Assembly: GCF_003046295.1 (NCBI RefSeq)
Contig: NZ_PZZN01000003.1
Location: 558,001 to 622,000, forward strand
DNA from: Sphingomonas aerolata
GTDB lineage: Bacteria > Pseudomonadota > Alphaproteobacteria > Sphingomonadales > Sphingomonadaceae
Direction: 5' to 3'
DNA: 64,000 nucleotides
A program made the translations under genes and the position numbers. Numbering within the stretch: position 1 is the first letter of the stretch; each line of letters begins with the position of its first letter. Below are positions 18,998-26,462 of the stretch, piece after piece. Below the pieces are notes generated by a model, which was given only the letters and a program-made list of their open reading frames with translations, did no database searches and was not told where the DNA came from.

Positions 18998-20431
18998 ATG
19001 CAAACCGCCACTACCGAAGCTCTTGCGCCGCCCTCTCTTGTAGCCCCCGCTAGTCGTAGTTCGCCCGACCGGGACGCACATGCTTCCCGCCTGGCCTTGA
19101 CCGTTCAAGATGCCAAGCTAGCAACACTGCCCTCCGTAACGATGAGCCTTACCGGTAGCCCGAAAACGGACCTAGCCAAGGATGCAGTGGAACTGCTCGC
19201 GGCAGATATCATCGTGCTTAAGGGCAACAGACTTGGCCCCTCTTCGCATTACCTCGTTGCTGCCGGGGCCGTTGTCGCGGACCTTCTAAATGCCAGCCGT
19301 TACAGCCCGCCGCGCCCATGCTATCGCCGCCTTGCCGCCGCCTCGTTCACCAAGGGGCCGGTGGGCTACGAACCGTGCCGTCGCGTACTCACCGATTTAG
19401 CTCGTCACGGAATGATTACCATCTATTCTGGCACCGCTGCCTTTGCGAACGCACCGGGTTATGTGACCCGGATCGTACCAACCGCACTCTTTATCGAGCG
19501 TTTCACCAAAGCCGGGATTGCTCCGGGTGATCGACTGTTTCACTTCTCCTATGCGGAGAATGCCGCCAGCGTTGCGCTGATACAGAAAAGGGCCGGAAAC
19601 CGACGCACCCTTACTTGGAAGAAGATAAAGGGACGGCCGATACCGGTAGATATCGATGATCCTAAGGTGGCCGCCCTTGCCGAACCGATCCTCGCTATCA
19701 ACACCTTTATGGCCGCACAAAGGCTATCGCTGGCCGATGGATGGGAACTAACACCGGGCTACGACGGCGTACAGCCAGTACTGCCCGACGACGTCCGTTT
19801 CTTCCGGTGCTTCAATTGCGGCGACGACCCTGCTTTTGACTGGAACATGGGCGGGCGATTGTCGGTGGTGGGCGGCGGCTATCAATCATTGAAGAAGCAA
19901 TACCGACCATTCATCCTCATCAACGACGAGCCTACCGTCGAGATCGACGTTTCAGCGTGCCACCTGACGATTGCACACGGTCTGCTAGGATTGCCACTGC
20001 CCGCACGGGAAGAGCTATATCAGGCCGGGTCCATAGACCGGGAAGTCGTAAAGCTGTTTGTTAATTCAACGCTTGGTGGGGGAAAGACGCCGAAGCAATG
20101 GACAGGGGAGCATTGCAAGCGATTTGATGCCGGAGATACTACACGACTAAGACGGCAATATCCCCTCTCGATGGTCACCGATGAAATCGTAGCGTCCATA
20201 CCGTCGGTTAAGACGATCATGGATAGCGATCTTAAATGGTATACATACCAGTGGAAAGAGGGGGAGATAGCAACAGAGGCAACTTACCTACTGTCACAGA
20301 AAGGTATATGCGCCCTTCCTAATCATGATTCTATAAGAGTTCCAATACAGTTTGGAGACATAGCTAAAGATTTATTCTCTAGCATCTTCCACGAGCATGT
20401 AGGGATATATCCCTATTTGAAATCAAAATAA
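18998..20431 (+). CDS. Compact protein with family-A (PolA/T7-like) polymerase palm motifs, function unknown
   Basis: The 477-residue product is not a known annotated family to me, but residues 284-445 carry motifs in the order of family-A polymerases. GGRLSVVGGGYQSLKKQYR (285-303) resembles the GRLSS...LQNIP...R segment of PolI. EIDVSACHL (315-323) resembles motif A (DYSQIEL), REVVKLFVNSTLGGG (348-362) resembles the O-helix motif B, and NHDSIRVP (442-449) resembles motif C (VHDE). The two carboxylates would be Asp317 and Asp444. The motif A to C distance is shorter than in PolI and no exonuclease domain is present. Residues 1-260 hold a likely helical DNA-binding part. It follows the integrase in the island and could replicate the element or act in defence; both are inference. 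TTTGGAG precedes the ATG. Confidence 0.6.
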   Translation: MQTATTEALAPPSLVAPASRSSPDRDAHASRLALTVQDAKLATLPSVTMSLTGSPKTDLAKDAVELLAADIIVLKGNRLGPSSHYLVAAGAVVADLLNASRYSPPRPCYRRLAAASFTKGPVGYEPCRRVLTDLARHGMITIYSGTAAFANAPGYVTRIVPTALFIERFTKAGIAPGDRLFHFSYAENAASVALIQKRAGNRRTLTWKKIKGRPIPVDIDDPKVAALAEPILAINTFMAAQRLSLADGWELTPGYDGVQPVLPDDVRFFRCFNCGDDPAFDWNMGGRLSVVGGGYQSLKKQYRPFILINDEPTVEIDVSACHLTIAHGLLGLPLPAREELYQAGSIDREVVKLFVNSTLGGGKTPKQWTGEHCKRFDAGDTTRLRRQYPLSMVTDEIVASIPSVKTIMDSDLKWYTYQWKEGEIATEATYLLSQKGICALPNHDSIRVPIQFGDIAKDLFSSIFHEHVGIYPYLKSK

Positions 20432-20441
20432 AACACACCCA

Positions 20442-20478
20442 CCCCCCAACCTCTTCCATACGAGTAGGGGTTAGGGGG
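20442..20478 (+). terminator. Candidate hairpin terminator after the polymerase-like gene
   Basis: C-rich and G-rich arms (20442-20451 and 20469-20478) can pair over ten bases with one mismatch around a 17-base loop. It starts 10 bases after the stop of the polymerase-like gene. There is no U tract, so the call is tentative. Confidence 0.35.
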
Positions 20479-20672
20479 TTGAGGGTGAGAGCGTGCGTTG
20501 TAAGCAATTATGAGACACGATCGCTGCGGACGCGTAGGGCAGCCAACGATGATTAGGCGTTAAATGCCCCTACGAGCGCCATTAGAAGACAATGTGCGCA
20601 GAAGGGCTTCTCGGATGCCTCCATAGATTAAAGGCGCGCTGTAACGCCCCTTAAAGAAGACCTATCGGCCTT

Positions 20673-20846
20673 TCAACGACGCCCAGTCTTCACCAGAGCC
20701 ATCGCCGCCACCCCACAGATCAGCACCGCGAACATTAGCCCGCCACCGGCAGACCAGATCGCGGCATCTAGACCGCCGATGTAGCCGTCCACAGCAAGCT
20801 CGATAAGGGGTAGAATGACGAGTGATAGGCATCCTATTGCGATCAT
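20673..20846 (-). CDS. Small two-helix membrane protein (57 aa)
   Basis: Reading the minus strand from the ATG at 20846 gives 57 residues with two hydrophobic helices: IAIGCLSLVILPLIELAV (about 2-19) and GGGLMFAVLICGVAAMALV (about 34-52), a short loop with a Trp, and a basic end KTGRR. It is too short for usual gene calling. The alternation of hydrophobic residues with correct ends and a positive tail supports a real inner-membrane protein. Its start is 57 bases downstream of the stop of the minus-strand gene at 20904-21179. The end resembles the end of the 51-residue protein at 21999-22154. Function unknown. Confidence 0.45.
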   Translation of the reverse strand: MIAIGCLSLVILPLIELAVDGYIGGLDAAIWSAGGGLMFAVLICGVAAMALVKTGRR

Positions 20847-20903
20847 TCGGATTACCTGCGCTCTTCCGGCCTGCCCGGTTGCACTCCCCTTAACGTAAGC
20901 GCG

Positions 20904-21179
20904 TCAGCCGCCCGCGTTTCGTGTCATTCGCCCCGTACTAAAACCGGCAAGCCATGCCCTGCAAAGCTCTAAGCGATCATCAAAGAAGGGACAGTCAAGA
21001 CGCGTCCCATCGGGGTCGGCTCCCGTCTTTAAGCCCTCGCCGTAAATAGGGGCGATCAGATCATCCGTGTCGCTCATATGCACACACCACCAGTGGCCCG
21101 TTTTCAGGACGAGACCATATGCCGACGGACAGGGCGTGTCGATGGACGGACAGAGCCAAACAATCGGCAGCACCCTCAT
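20904..21179 (-). CDS. Small protein with a Cys-Pro/AWLxGF segment, function unknown
   Basis: The 91-residue frame ends with LDCPFFDDRLELCRAWLAGFSTGR. The pattern Cys-Pro, a short spacer, then Arg-Ala-Trp-Leu-x-Gly-Phe is reminiscent of short ribosome-modulation-factor-like proteins, but this is a weak resemblance. The ATG at 21179 has GGGG seven bases ahead; an internal ATG at 21077 would give 57 residues beginning MSDTDDLIAP. It is island cargo on the minus strand, upstream of the 57-residue membrane protein. Confidence 0.42.
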   Translation of the reverse strand: MRVLPIVWLCPSIDTPCPSAYGLVLKTGHWWCVHMSDTDDLIAPIYGEGLKTGADPDGTRLDCPFFDDRLELCRAWLAGFSTGRMTRNAGG

Positions 21180-21709
21180 TAGAGCCCCAAAAACACACCA
21201 GCCGACGCCAGAAGACGTATGAGAGCTATATTGGTAGGCTGACGAGCAACAAGCGCTGTACGGGGCTTAAAATGGCATTGGCGAAATAGTGCTGACTGAT
21301 CCGTTTAAAAACTAAACCGCAGGTGTGAGGATGCCGGAAAAATGTGGGCAAAAATGTGATTGGACCGGTGTGGCAGGGTCATCGTATTCCTAGGACTTCG
21401 GAGTCAGTGAGCGCCGCCAGCATTTGCTCCGCCCTCTTTTGGCAAGCGGCGGATGCCCTTCACCAGCAGGTGAAGCTCCTTACCCGCCTCCTATGCCACC
21501 GTCCGCGTCCCTTTCGGTGTGGAACAGGCTCTAGAGCGATCTACGGAGCGCTGTACAGGCGTCCTTGCGTCGTTCCACTACATATTGACGTTAGGCTTCG
21601 CAGCGCGCCCTACAGGCGTCCTAGCCCCCTCTATGGGGTTGGGCGGGACGGCTTCACTTTATCGTCCTTGGACGGGTCGAACTGGCAGCAGCGATCCGTA
21701 AGAGGCAGC
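21180..21709. other. Island stretch without a supported gene; contains a 12-bp direct repeat
   Basis: About 530 bases. The plus frame is open from 21344, but that part of the translation is low-quality and Arg/Pro/Ser-rich, so I take the gene to start at 21710. The 12-base word TACAGGCGTCCT occurs at 21554-21565 and again at 21611-21622, each followed within the same spacing by T-rich then C-rich sequence. This could be an operator-like pair or decayed sequence. Confidence 0.4.
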
Positions 21710-21976
21710 ATGACCGACCGCGACCCAAACCTCGTCACGTCCAGATTGTCCCGCCTCTTTACGCAAGATGGCATCACGGTGGACCTCGTGATCTACAAAT
21801 TAGAGGGTGGCGCAGATCGGACGTTGGAAGTGGTCAACGACAAAGGGACGTCAACGGTATGGAATGATCCGTTCGCGTTTAACGACGCTGCAAACGCGAC
21901 CTTTCTGCAAGCCGTAGCTGACGATGGGATCACCACCTTTCTAAATCTGGCTGTCGTCATCCCGTTTCGGCGGTAA
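21710..21976 (+). CDS. Small soluble island protein of unknown function
   Basis: The 88-residue product begins MTDRDPNLVTSRLSRLF from an ATG with GAGG seven bases upstream. It looks like a small alpha/beta domain: TVDLVIYKLE and RTLEVVNDKG strands, then a helix FNDAANATFLQAVADDG and a hydrophobic C-terminal strand TFLNLAVVIPFRR. I recognise no family. It converges on the small membrane protein and NACHT gene to its right. Identified from ORF shape and ribosome site only. Confidence 0.55.
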   Translation: MTDRDPNLVTSRLSRLFTQDGITVDLVIYKLEGGADRTLEVVNDKGTSTVWNDPFAFNDAANATFLQAVADDGITTFLNLAVVIPFRR

Positions 21977-21998
21977 CGAGTTTGCGGCGTCGGCTTGC

Positions 21999-22154
21999 TT
22001 AGCGCCGTCGCGCTTTGACCAATGCTGCTGCTGTTATTGAACACACGGCTACAGCGATGACGAACCCTGCCGATGCGGTTCCCACCGCAAAGTTTTTTTT
22101 CGCCGGCGTAGTACCTAATGGCGAGCCCAACAGGGTAGGAGCAGTGACAGGCAT
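21999..22154 (-). CDS. Small single-helix membrane protein (51 aa) downstream of the NACHT gene
   Basis: Reading the minus strand from the ATG at 22154 gives 51 residues: a soluble N-terminus (MPVTAPTLLGSPLGTTPAKK), one hydrophobic helix (FVIAVAVCSITAAALV, about 31-46) and a basic tail KARRR. It lies 65 bases downstream of the stop of the NACHT gene on the same strand, so it may be part of that transcript. The end ALVKARRR resembles ALVKTGRR of the 57-residue membrane protein at 20673-20846. It could be an effector or accessory of the NACHT protein, or a chance frame. Confidence 0.38.
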   Translation of the reverse strand: MPVTAPTLLGSPLGTTPAKKNFAVGTASAGFVIAVAVCSITAAALVKARRR

Positions 22155-22219
22155 CTAACAGTGGTCGTTAGCCACGATAATGCTAAGCCTCCGAACTGTG
22201 GCGAGCATCGAACCAGAAG

Positions 22220-24166
22220 CTAATGCTTGTCGATCCACCAAACCTGGACCGACGTTTGCGAACCGTATTTGTGGCTTTGGGCCTGTCCAGTTTCATAGCA
22301 GGTTATTGTTCGACGGGTTGCCGACACAAGTCGCTCCTTATCAACGATCTTAGTAATACCTCCGGTTTCACGCGCCTTGCCTAAGCTTACTAGAAGATGC
22401 CTCTTTTCTCCGGGCGTATCAGATATTGGAAAGAACACTCCATCATTTAGCAGGTCGCTTTTACCGATTGCGTTCAGACCTTCTACCAAACTAATAAATT
22501 CGTCATACGACGGAAATCGATAAGCATCAGAACGAGCATTTATCTGCTGTGCACTTGTCAACGTCATCATCATGCCACCGCTGCCAGCTTGCACTACGGA
22601 TTGCGTATGCCACTTAAGAAAAAATTCGTGATCGTTAACAGTGATGCTATCACCGCTCTTATCCAGCGAAATGTTGGATGTCCGCCATTGCGGAATCGCC
22701 AACCTCGAAGAGCCAGATTCATTAAGTCGGCGGGTCGCAGACAGTTTGAAGTTCGGCAACCCCTGCCGGGGCGGCATCGCCCAATAGTCGGACAACGGCA
22801 GTATGGAAGTTCGTGCTTTCGACGAAGTAAGCAACGACCGAGCTTTAGCCAAATCCTCTTCGCCGTGACGATAATACCCCCAGCTAATAAATAGTTGCTT
22901 CATAAATCCTGTCCATGGGTGTGAAAGCGCGCGCTCGTCGCCTTCTACCGCAGACTGAACAACTAAAAACTCCAAGATAGACAAATGTGCAAATTTAAAC
23001 AGACCATTACTGTCTCTATTTAGCAAGGAACGCGTCTGTAGGTGATTCCAGTCAGGATCGTTGTTAATTAACTGGTTAGCAATGCTCTGCAATTCGCCCT
23101 TGGTGATCCTCTGCGCACGATGCCCGCTTCTTGCAAAGGATTGCACTGCTATTTCTCGTGACACCGCAAGAAGCTTTTCTTCTGGAATCCAATTGCGTTC
23201 GCGGTGGGCCCAGCCCGATACCATGAATTCGTATAGCTGATATAGTTCTCGAAGATCATCTTTGCCACGGGCAATTTCAGGTAGTCGCTCTAATAGCATC
23301 GGTCTTGATGCCAATTCAGGAATGTCAGCAATCAACTTGAATGCCCGACTCCGCTGACCAAACCTATGAACTGCCCAAGCTGGAAAGTGGCGATTAATAT
23401 ATCTTTTAACTTGCTTGTTATCGAAAGGAGAAAGGTAGAAACGCTTTAGATTAGCGTTCTGATTTTGACCTATCCCTCTCGGCGATATTCTGCGAATAGG
23501 AGTTTCAACGGGGATGCTGTGATCATCCGCAAAGAATTGCGATCGGCACGTGATGACAACAGACTGGAAATCGACCGCTAGTTCCAATATCGAGTCTAGC
23601 CGGCCACGACCGTTTTGTATTGCTATCGCATCCTCATCTAAAGCATCTAAAAGCAATATGCATGTGCTTTTACTTTTTATGCGCGAAATATGACGATCAC
23701 ATTCGGGATGAGTCAAACTTATCAGTGCAACGTCTTGAGAAGGGTGCGCCTTTAATAAATGACTGCGATAAGAGATGCAGAAACTTGTCTTCCCCATGCC
23801 CGAGTCCGCAAGCAAGATTATGTAATTGCGCGAGCTGGAGTCTAAAACTGCACGATCCATGTAATTAAACACAGGCTCTCGAATATCAGACAGATATGCT
23901 TCGTCATCAGAATTTGTCGGGTCAGTCGGAGAACAGCTAGGTTGAATGTAGCCGTTTATCGTGTTTGCTAGCTCCGCGCGGGTAAACTGGCTAACGAACT
24001 TGCCAGCAGCAGCTTCTTCAAGAAGCTTGTCCAATCTCTTTTTCGTGTTGAAGGACCTTCGCTTGGCCGCAAGCCCATACCCAGCCCCAGTGGCGCTCAA
24101 TGCTGCCCCTCCAACTTTGATTCCTAGCAGTAAGCTAATCATGGAACACCGCCCCCTTAGCGGCAT
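22220..24166 (-). CDS. NACHT-type STAND NTPase with N-terminal membrane helix, candidate anti-phage protein
   Basis: The 648-residue product has a hydrophobic, Gly/Ala-rich N-terminal helix (about 9-34), then a NACHT P-loop NTPase: Walker A LLADSGMGKTS (118-128), Walker B ILLLDALDED (170-179) with the acidic pair typical of NACHT, and the sensor TCRSQFF (206-212). A helical region (about 260-460) and a C-terminal domain (about 520-648; YRFPSYDEFISLVEGL, DGVFFPISDTPGEKRHLL) follow; the last resembles FGE/DUF1566-like ligand domains only loosely. Bacterial NACHT proteins are established anti-phage sensors. An in-frame ATG at 24142, with GGGGG nine bases upstream, is an alternative start. The gene is AT-rich relative to the host. 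Confidence 0.82.
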   Translation of the reverse strand: MPLRGRCSMISLLLGIKVGGAALSATGAGYGLAAKRRSFNTKKRLDKLLEEAAAGKFVSQFTRAELANTINGYIQPSCSPTDPTNSDDEAYLSDIREPVFNYMDRAVLDSSSRNYIILLADSGMGKTSFCISYRSHLLKAHPSQDVALISLTHPECDRHISRIKSKSTCILLLDALDEDAIAIQNGRGRLDSILELAVDFQSVVITCRSQFFADDHSIPVETPIRRISPRGIGQNQNANLKRFYLSPFDNKQVKRYINRHFPAWAVHRFGQRSRAFKLIADIPELASRPMLLERLPEIARGKDDLRELYQLYEFMVSGWAHRERNWIPEEKLLAVSREIAVQSFARSGHRAQRITKGELQSIANQLINNDPDWNHLQTRSLLNRDSNGLFKFAHLSILEFLVVQSAVEGDERALSHPWTGFMKQLFISWGYYRHGEEDLAKARSLLTSSKARTSILPLSDYWAMPPRQGLPNFKLSATRRLNESGSSRLAIPQWRTSNISLDKSGDSITVNDHEFFLKWHTQSVVQAGSGGMMMTLTSAQQINARSDAYRFPSYDEFISLVEGLNAIGKSDLLNDGVFFPISDTPGEKRHLLVSLGKARETGGITKIVDKERLVSATRRTITCYETGQAQSHKYGSQTSVQVWWIDKH

Positions 24167-24337
24167 TCGTTAACAGCCGCCATTTCCTATCCGCATTGAG
24201 TAGGGCGATGCTATGGTGCGGCACTCAAACACCTTCAACCTCAAAATGGTCAGGTGGGGTAAACGACGGCATGCATCCAAATGGATCAACGTACGGCATT
24301 CTTGCCCTGACGTGGTGCCATCCGCCAGCATCCTTAG

Positions 24338-24916
24338 TCACTTCGGTGAGCAGTAGCGTTTGACGGTGGCAGTTGAGATGCCAAATTCGGTTGCCGTTCG
24401 CGCGATGCTTGCTGCATTACCTTTTCGCCATGCTATGACCTGCTCGCGATCACAAACGACTGGACGACCAAGGCTGATCTTGCCCCGGTGGGTCTTGCCC
24501 GTTAGCGCCAGCGCCGCCTTCGCAGCAGCACGTCCAGCATCGCACCGTTCCCTGATCCGCTGCCGTTCCATTTCCGCGACCTGCGCCAAAACCGCGACGA
24601 TCAGTTCACCTACACCTTTGGCAATCGGGCCGAGACCGCGAACGTCCACCGTCACGCCTTTGTCGATCAAGCGACGGATGGTCGTCTGAATATCGAGTGC
24701 ATCGCGGCCAAGACGATCAATAGCGTAGATGCAGACGGTATCACCTTCACGGACATACCCTATTAAGGCTGCAAAGCCCGGGCGGTCAGCCGCTAATACA
24801 GCACCCGATACGCCTTCGTCCGCAAACTCTTTATCAAAGCTGCCGCCTAAAGCCTGACGCTGTGATCCGATGCTCTGATCCGAAGTCGAACAACGAAAGT
24901 ATGCAATGCGGGACAT
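24338..24916 (-). CDS. Small serine recombinase (resolvase/invertase family)
   Basis: The 192-residue product has the resolvase N-terminal domain with catalytic Ser10 in AYFRCSTSDQS, and YAIDRLGRDALD, IVAVLAQVAEMERQRIRER (the dimer helix), and a C-terminal helix-turn-helix (SIARTATEFGISTATVKRYC) for site binding. The size fits a small resolvase/invertase rather than a large serine integrase. The ATG at 24916 fits the family start; the open frame to 25024 does not. It may resolve or invert a segment of the island, or be a leftover of another element. No obvious inverted res/inv sites were recognised next to it. Confidence 0.9.
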   Translation of the reverse strand: MSRIAYFRCSTSDQSIGSQRQALGGSFDKEFADEGVSGAVLAADRPGFAALIGYVREGDTVCIYAIDRLGRDALDIQTTIRRLIDKGVTVDVRGLGPIAKGVGELIVAVLAQVAEMERQRIRERCDAGRAAAKAALALTGKTHRGKISLGRPVVCDREQVIAWRKGNAASIARTATEFGISTATVKRYCSPK

Positions 24917-25058
24917 AGAGGCTCCGAGTCGCTCAAAAGATATCCTATATTTACGCGCTAGGCGCATATATGTGGAGTCATATCTTATGAGCTTAGGATG
25001 CAGTCCGCCATGCGGATGGCTCATGAGTTACAACTTGTGAGCGATAGCTGATTGAGGA

Positions 25059-25385
25059 TTAACGCCCCGCTGGCACGACTCCCGGCGGGCAAGTCAGCTT
25101 ACCGACCAGCTTACCGTCCAACCAGAAATCGTCGGTGATCTCGCATTTGGTTGCCTCGGCAACTGCACGCCGCATCCGATCGCGAAGGCCAAAGCTGGGG
25201 GCAGGGCCAACCATTCCGCCGACGATCACCTTCACGCTACCGTCTGCGTACAGGTTCACTTGAAAGCCCTTGCCATCAACCTTCACGGCATAGGAACTCG
25301 TCTTCTTAGCTCCCGCCGATGCAGGTCCACCGCATGCCAGCGCCAACACACCGGCGGCGACGATCGTTATTCCCATAAATCTCAT
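25059..25385 (-). CDS. Small exported protein of unknown function
   Basis: The 108-residue product has a signal peptide MRFMGITIVAAGVLALACGGPASA with a likely signal peptidase cut after ASA; a Cys at position 18 makes lipidation possible but the lipobox is not standard. The mature part has a beta-rich middle (GFQVNLYADGSVKVIVGG) and one Cys pair (Cys80 and Cys99 approximately) that could form a disulfide. No family recognised. It lies 9 bases downstream of the lipoprotein gene at 25395 and is probably cotranscribed. Confidence 0.6.
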   Translation of the reverse strand: MRFMGITIVAAGVLALACGGPASAGAKKTSSYAVKVDGKGFQVNLYADGSVKVIVGGMVGPAPSFGLRDRMRRAVAEATKCEITDDFWLDGKLVGKLTCPPGVVPAGR

Positions 25386-25394
25386 TGGTTGCCC

Positions 25395-25910
25395 CTAGAG
25401 CGCCGGGAACGTTTCGACGGTCGTGCCGCCGACGCCCGCATAGGTTGTCGAAATAGCCACCTTATTGCCCGTAATTTCAAAGGTTAGAACGTCGTCGTCA
25501 GGCCGCATTCGCCAGACTCCAGGGCCATCACCGGGGAAGGCATCGACGGTACGCCAGAGGATACGATTGCCCTCTACCCGGCAATCATTCGTCCACTGCT
25601 TACCATCATCGGGGCGGTTATATCGAACCCGCACAATGTCACCGGTTTTGCTGACAACCTTCATGATGGAGGCGCTGCGCCCGAACGATGAGGCGATAGC
25701 CGCTTTGCAGACCGACACCAGCACAGGTGAGGGCAGTGGTGCTTTGGCAACGATAGGCGCTTCAACCTCTTCGCCGGGCATATCGAGATTTGTGTACAGC
25801 GCCTCGTTTAGGGCCGCGTCCCTAACCTCTGTGTCGCTAGATTGACCTGTTCCGCCGCACCCCGAAAGGGCGATAGCAAACAGGATTGTCGGAATGCTGC
25901 GTTCGAGCAT
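25395..25910 (-). CDS. Lipoprotein of unknown function
   Basis: The 171-residue product begins MLERSIPTILFAIALSGCGG, a lipoprotein signal with lipobox LSGC, from an ATG with AAGGGGG nine bases upstream. The mature part has a low-complexity linker then a globular domain with two or three Cys, and the segments SVCKAAIASSFGR, VRVRYNRPDDGKQW, NDCRVEGNRILWR and LTFEITGNKVAIST. These look like a small beta-sheet domain. No family recognised. It forms a pair with the exported protein at 25059. The pair is GC-rich, unlike the NACHT and Hsp90-type genes beside it. Confidence 0.62.
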   Translation of the reverse strand: MLERSIPTILFAIALSGCGGTGQSSDTEVRDAALNEALYTNLDMPGEEVEAPIVAKAPLPSPVLVSVCKAAIASSFGRSASIMKVVSKTGDIVRVRYNRPDDGKQWTNDCRVEGNRILWRTVDAFPGDGPGVWRMRPDDDVLTFEITGNKVAISTTYAGVGGTTVETFPAL

Positions 25911-26462
25911 GAACCCCCTTTCGTTGGAGGCATGACCCGGCGAGAAGCCGGGCGTTCGTAACCAAGCACAAGGGCAAGGCGCATGCGCCTTTACCGGCGA
26001 ACCGGCTGGACATGCGCGCATGCCACCCGGCCAAGAAATTTGACCGGACCTTGCGACAGAGAGGTTACGACGCCTCACGGACCGTCTTTCACGATCCGCA
26101 GGGCCTATGTGCCCTGCCTACGGCAGCAGGGCAATGGCGGTGCATCGGAATGGTCGCACAAAATAATTGCTGACGATCCAATGGCAAACCCTAGGTTGCG
26201 ATACGGTTGGCAGCGCCACACGAAATCGACCGTTTGCGAGCCCCCTCCCTGACCGATCAGTTCCGTTAGGGCCTAGGCATCGCCTAACAGCCACCGTGCC
26301 AGTCAACCGAGTTACATGACACCGGATCACGCGGGCACGGCCGAAACGCCTCGATAGTGCATGCCTCTATGAGACCAAGCGAATCGTCCGAAAGATTTTG
26401 ATGCCTCGCTTGTAAATCGTCCATTCGGTTGTCACGATAACAAAAAACAGGATGAGCTGATA
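25911..26462. other. Intergenic region with a cluster of palindromes
   Basis: About 550 bases between the divergent lipoprotein and HD-Hsp90 genes; frames on both strands look non-coding. It contains a 6-bp hairpin (25936-25941 with 25947-25952), a perfect 16-bp palindrome (25976-25991, AAGGCGCATGCGCCTT), a direct repeat ACCGGC (25993 and 26001), a 10-bp palindrome (26012-26021), and a further hairpin (26265-26270 with 26283-26288). Promoters for both genes are probably here, and the palindromes may be operators or repeats. Confidence 0.5.

Noticed and set aside
21344..21709. Long N-terminal extension of the small island gene at 21710
   Set aside because: The extension has Ser/Pro/Arg-rich shadow composition, and a good ribosome site precedes the ATG at 21710.
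25983..26252. 89-codon plus frame between the lipoprotein and HD-Hsp90 genes
   Set aside because: It crosses the palindrome cluster, has no ribosome site, and no protein-like pattern.
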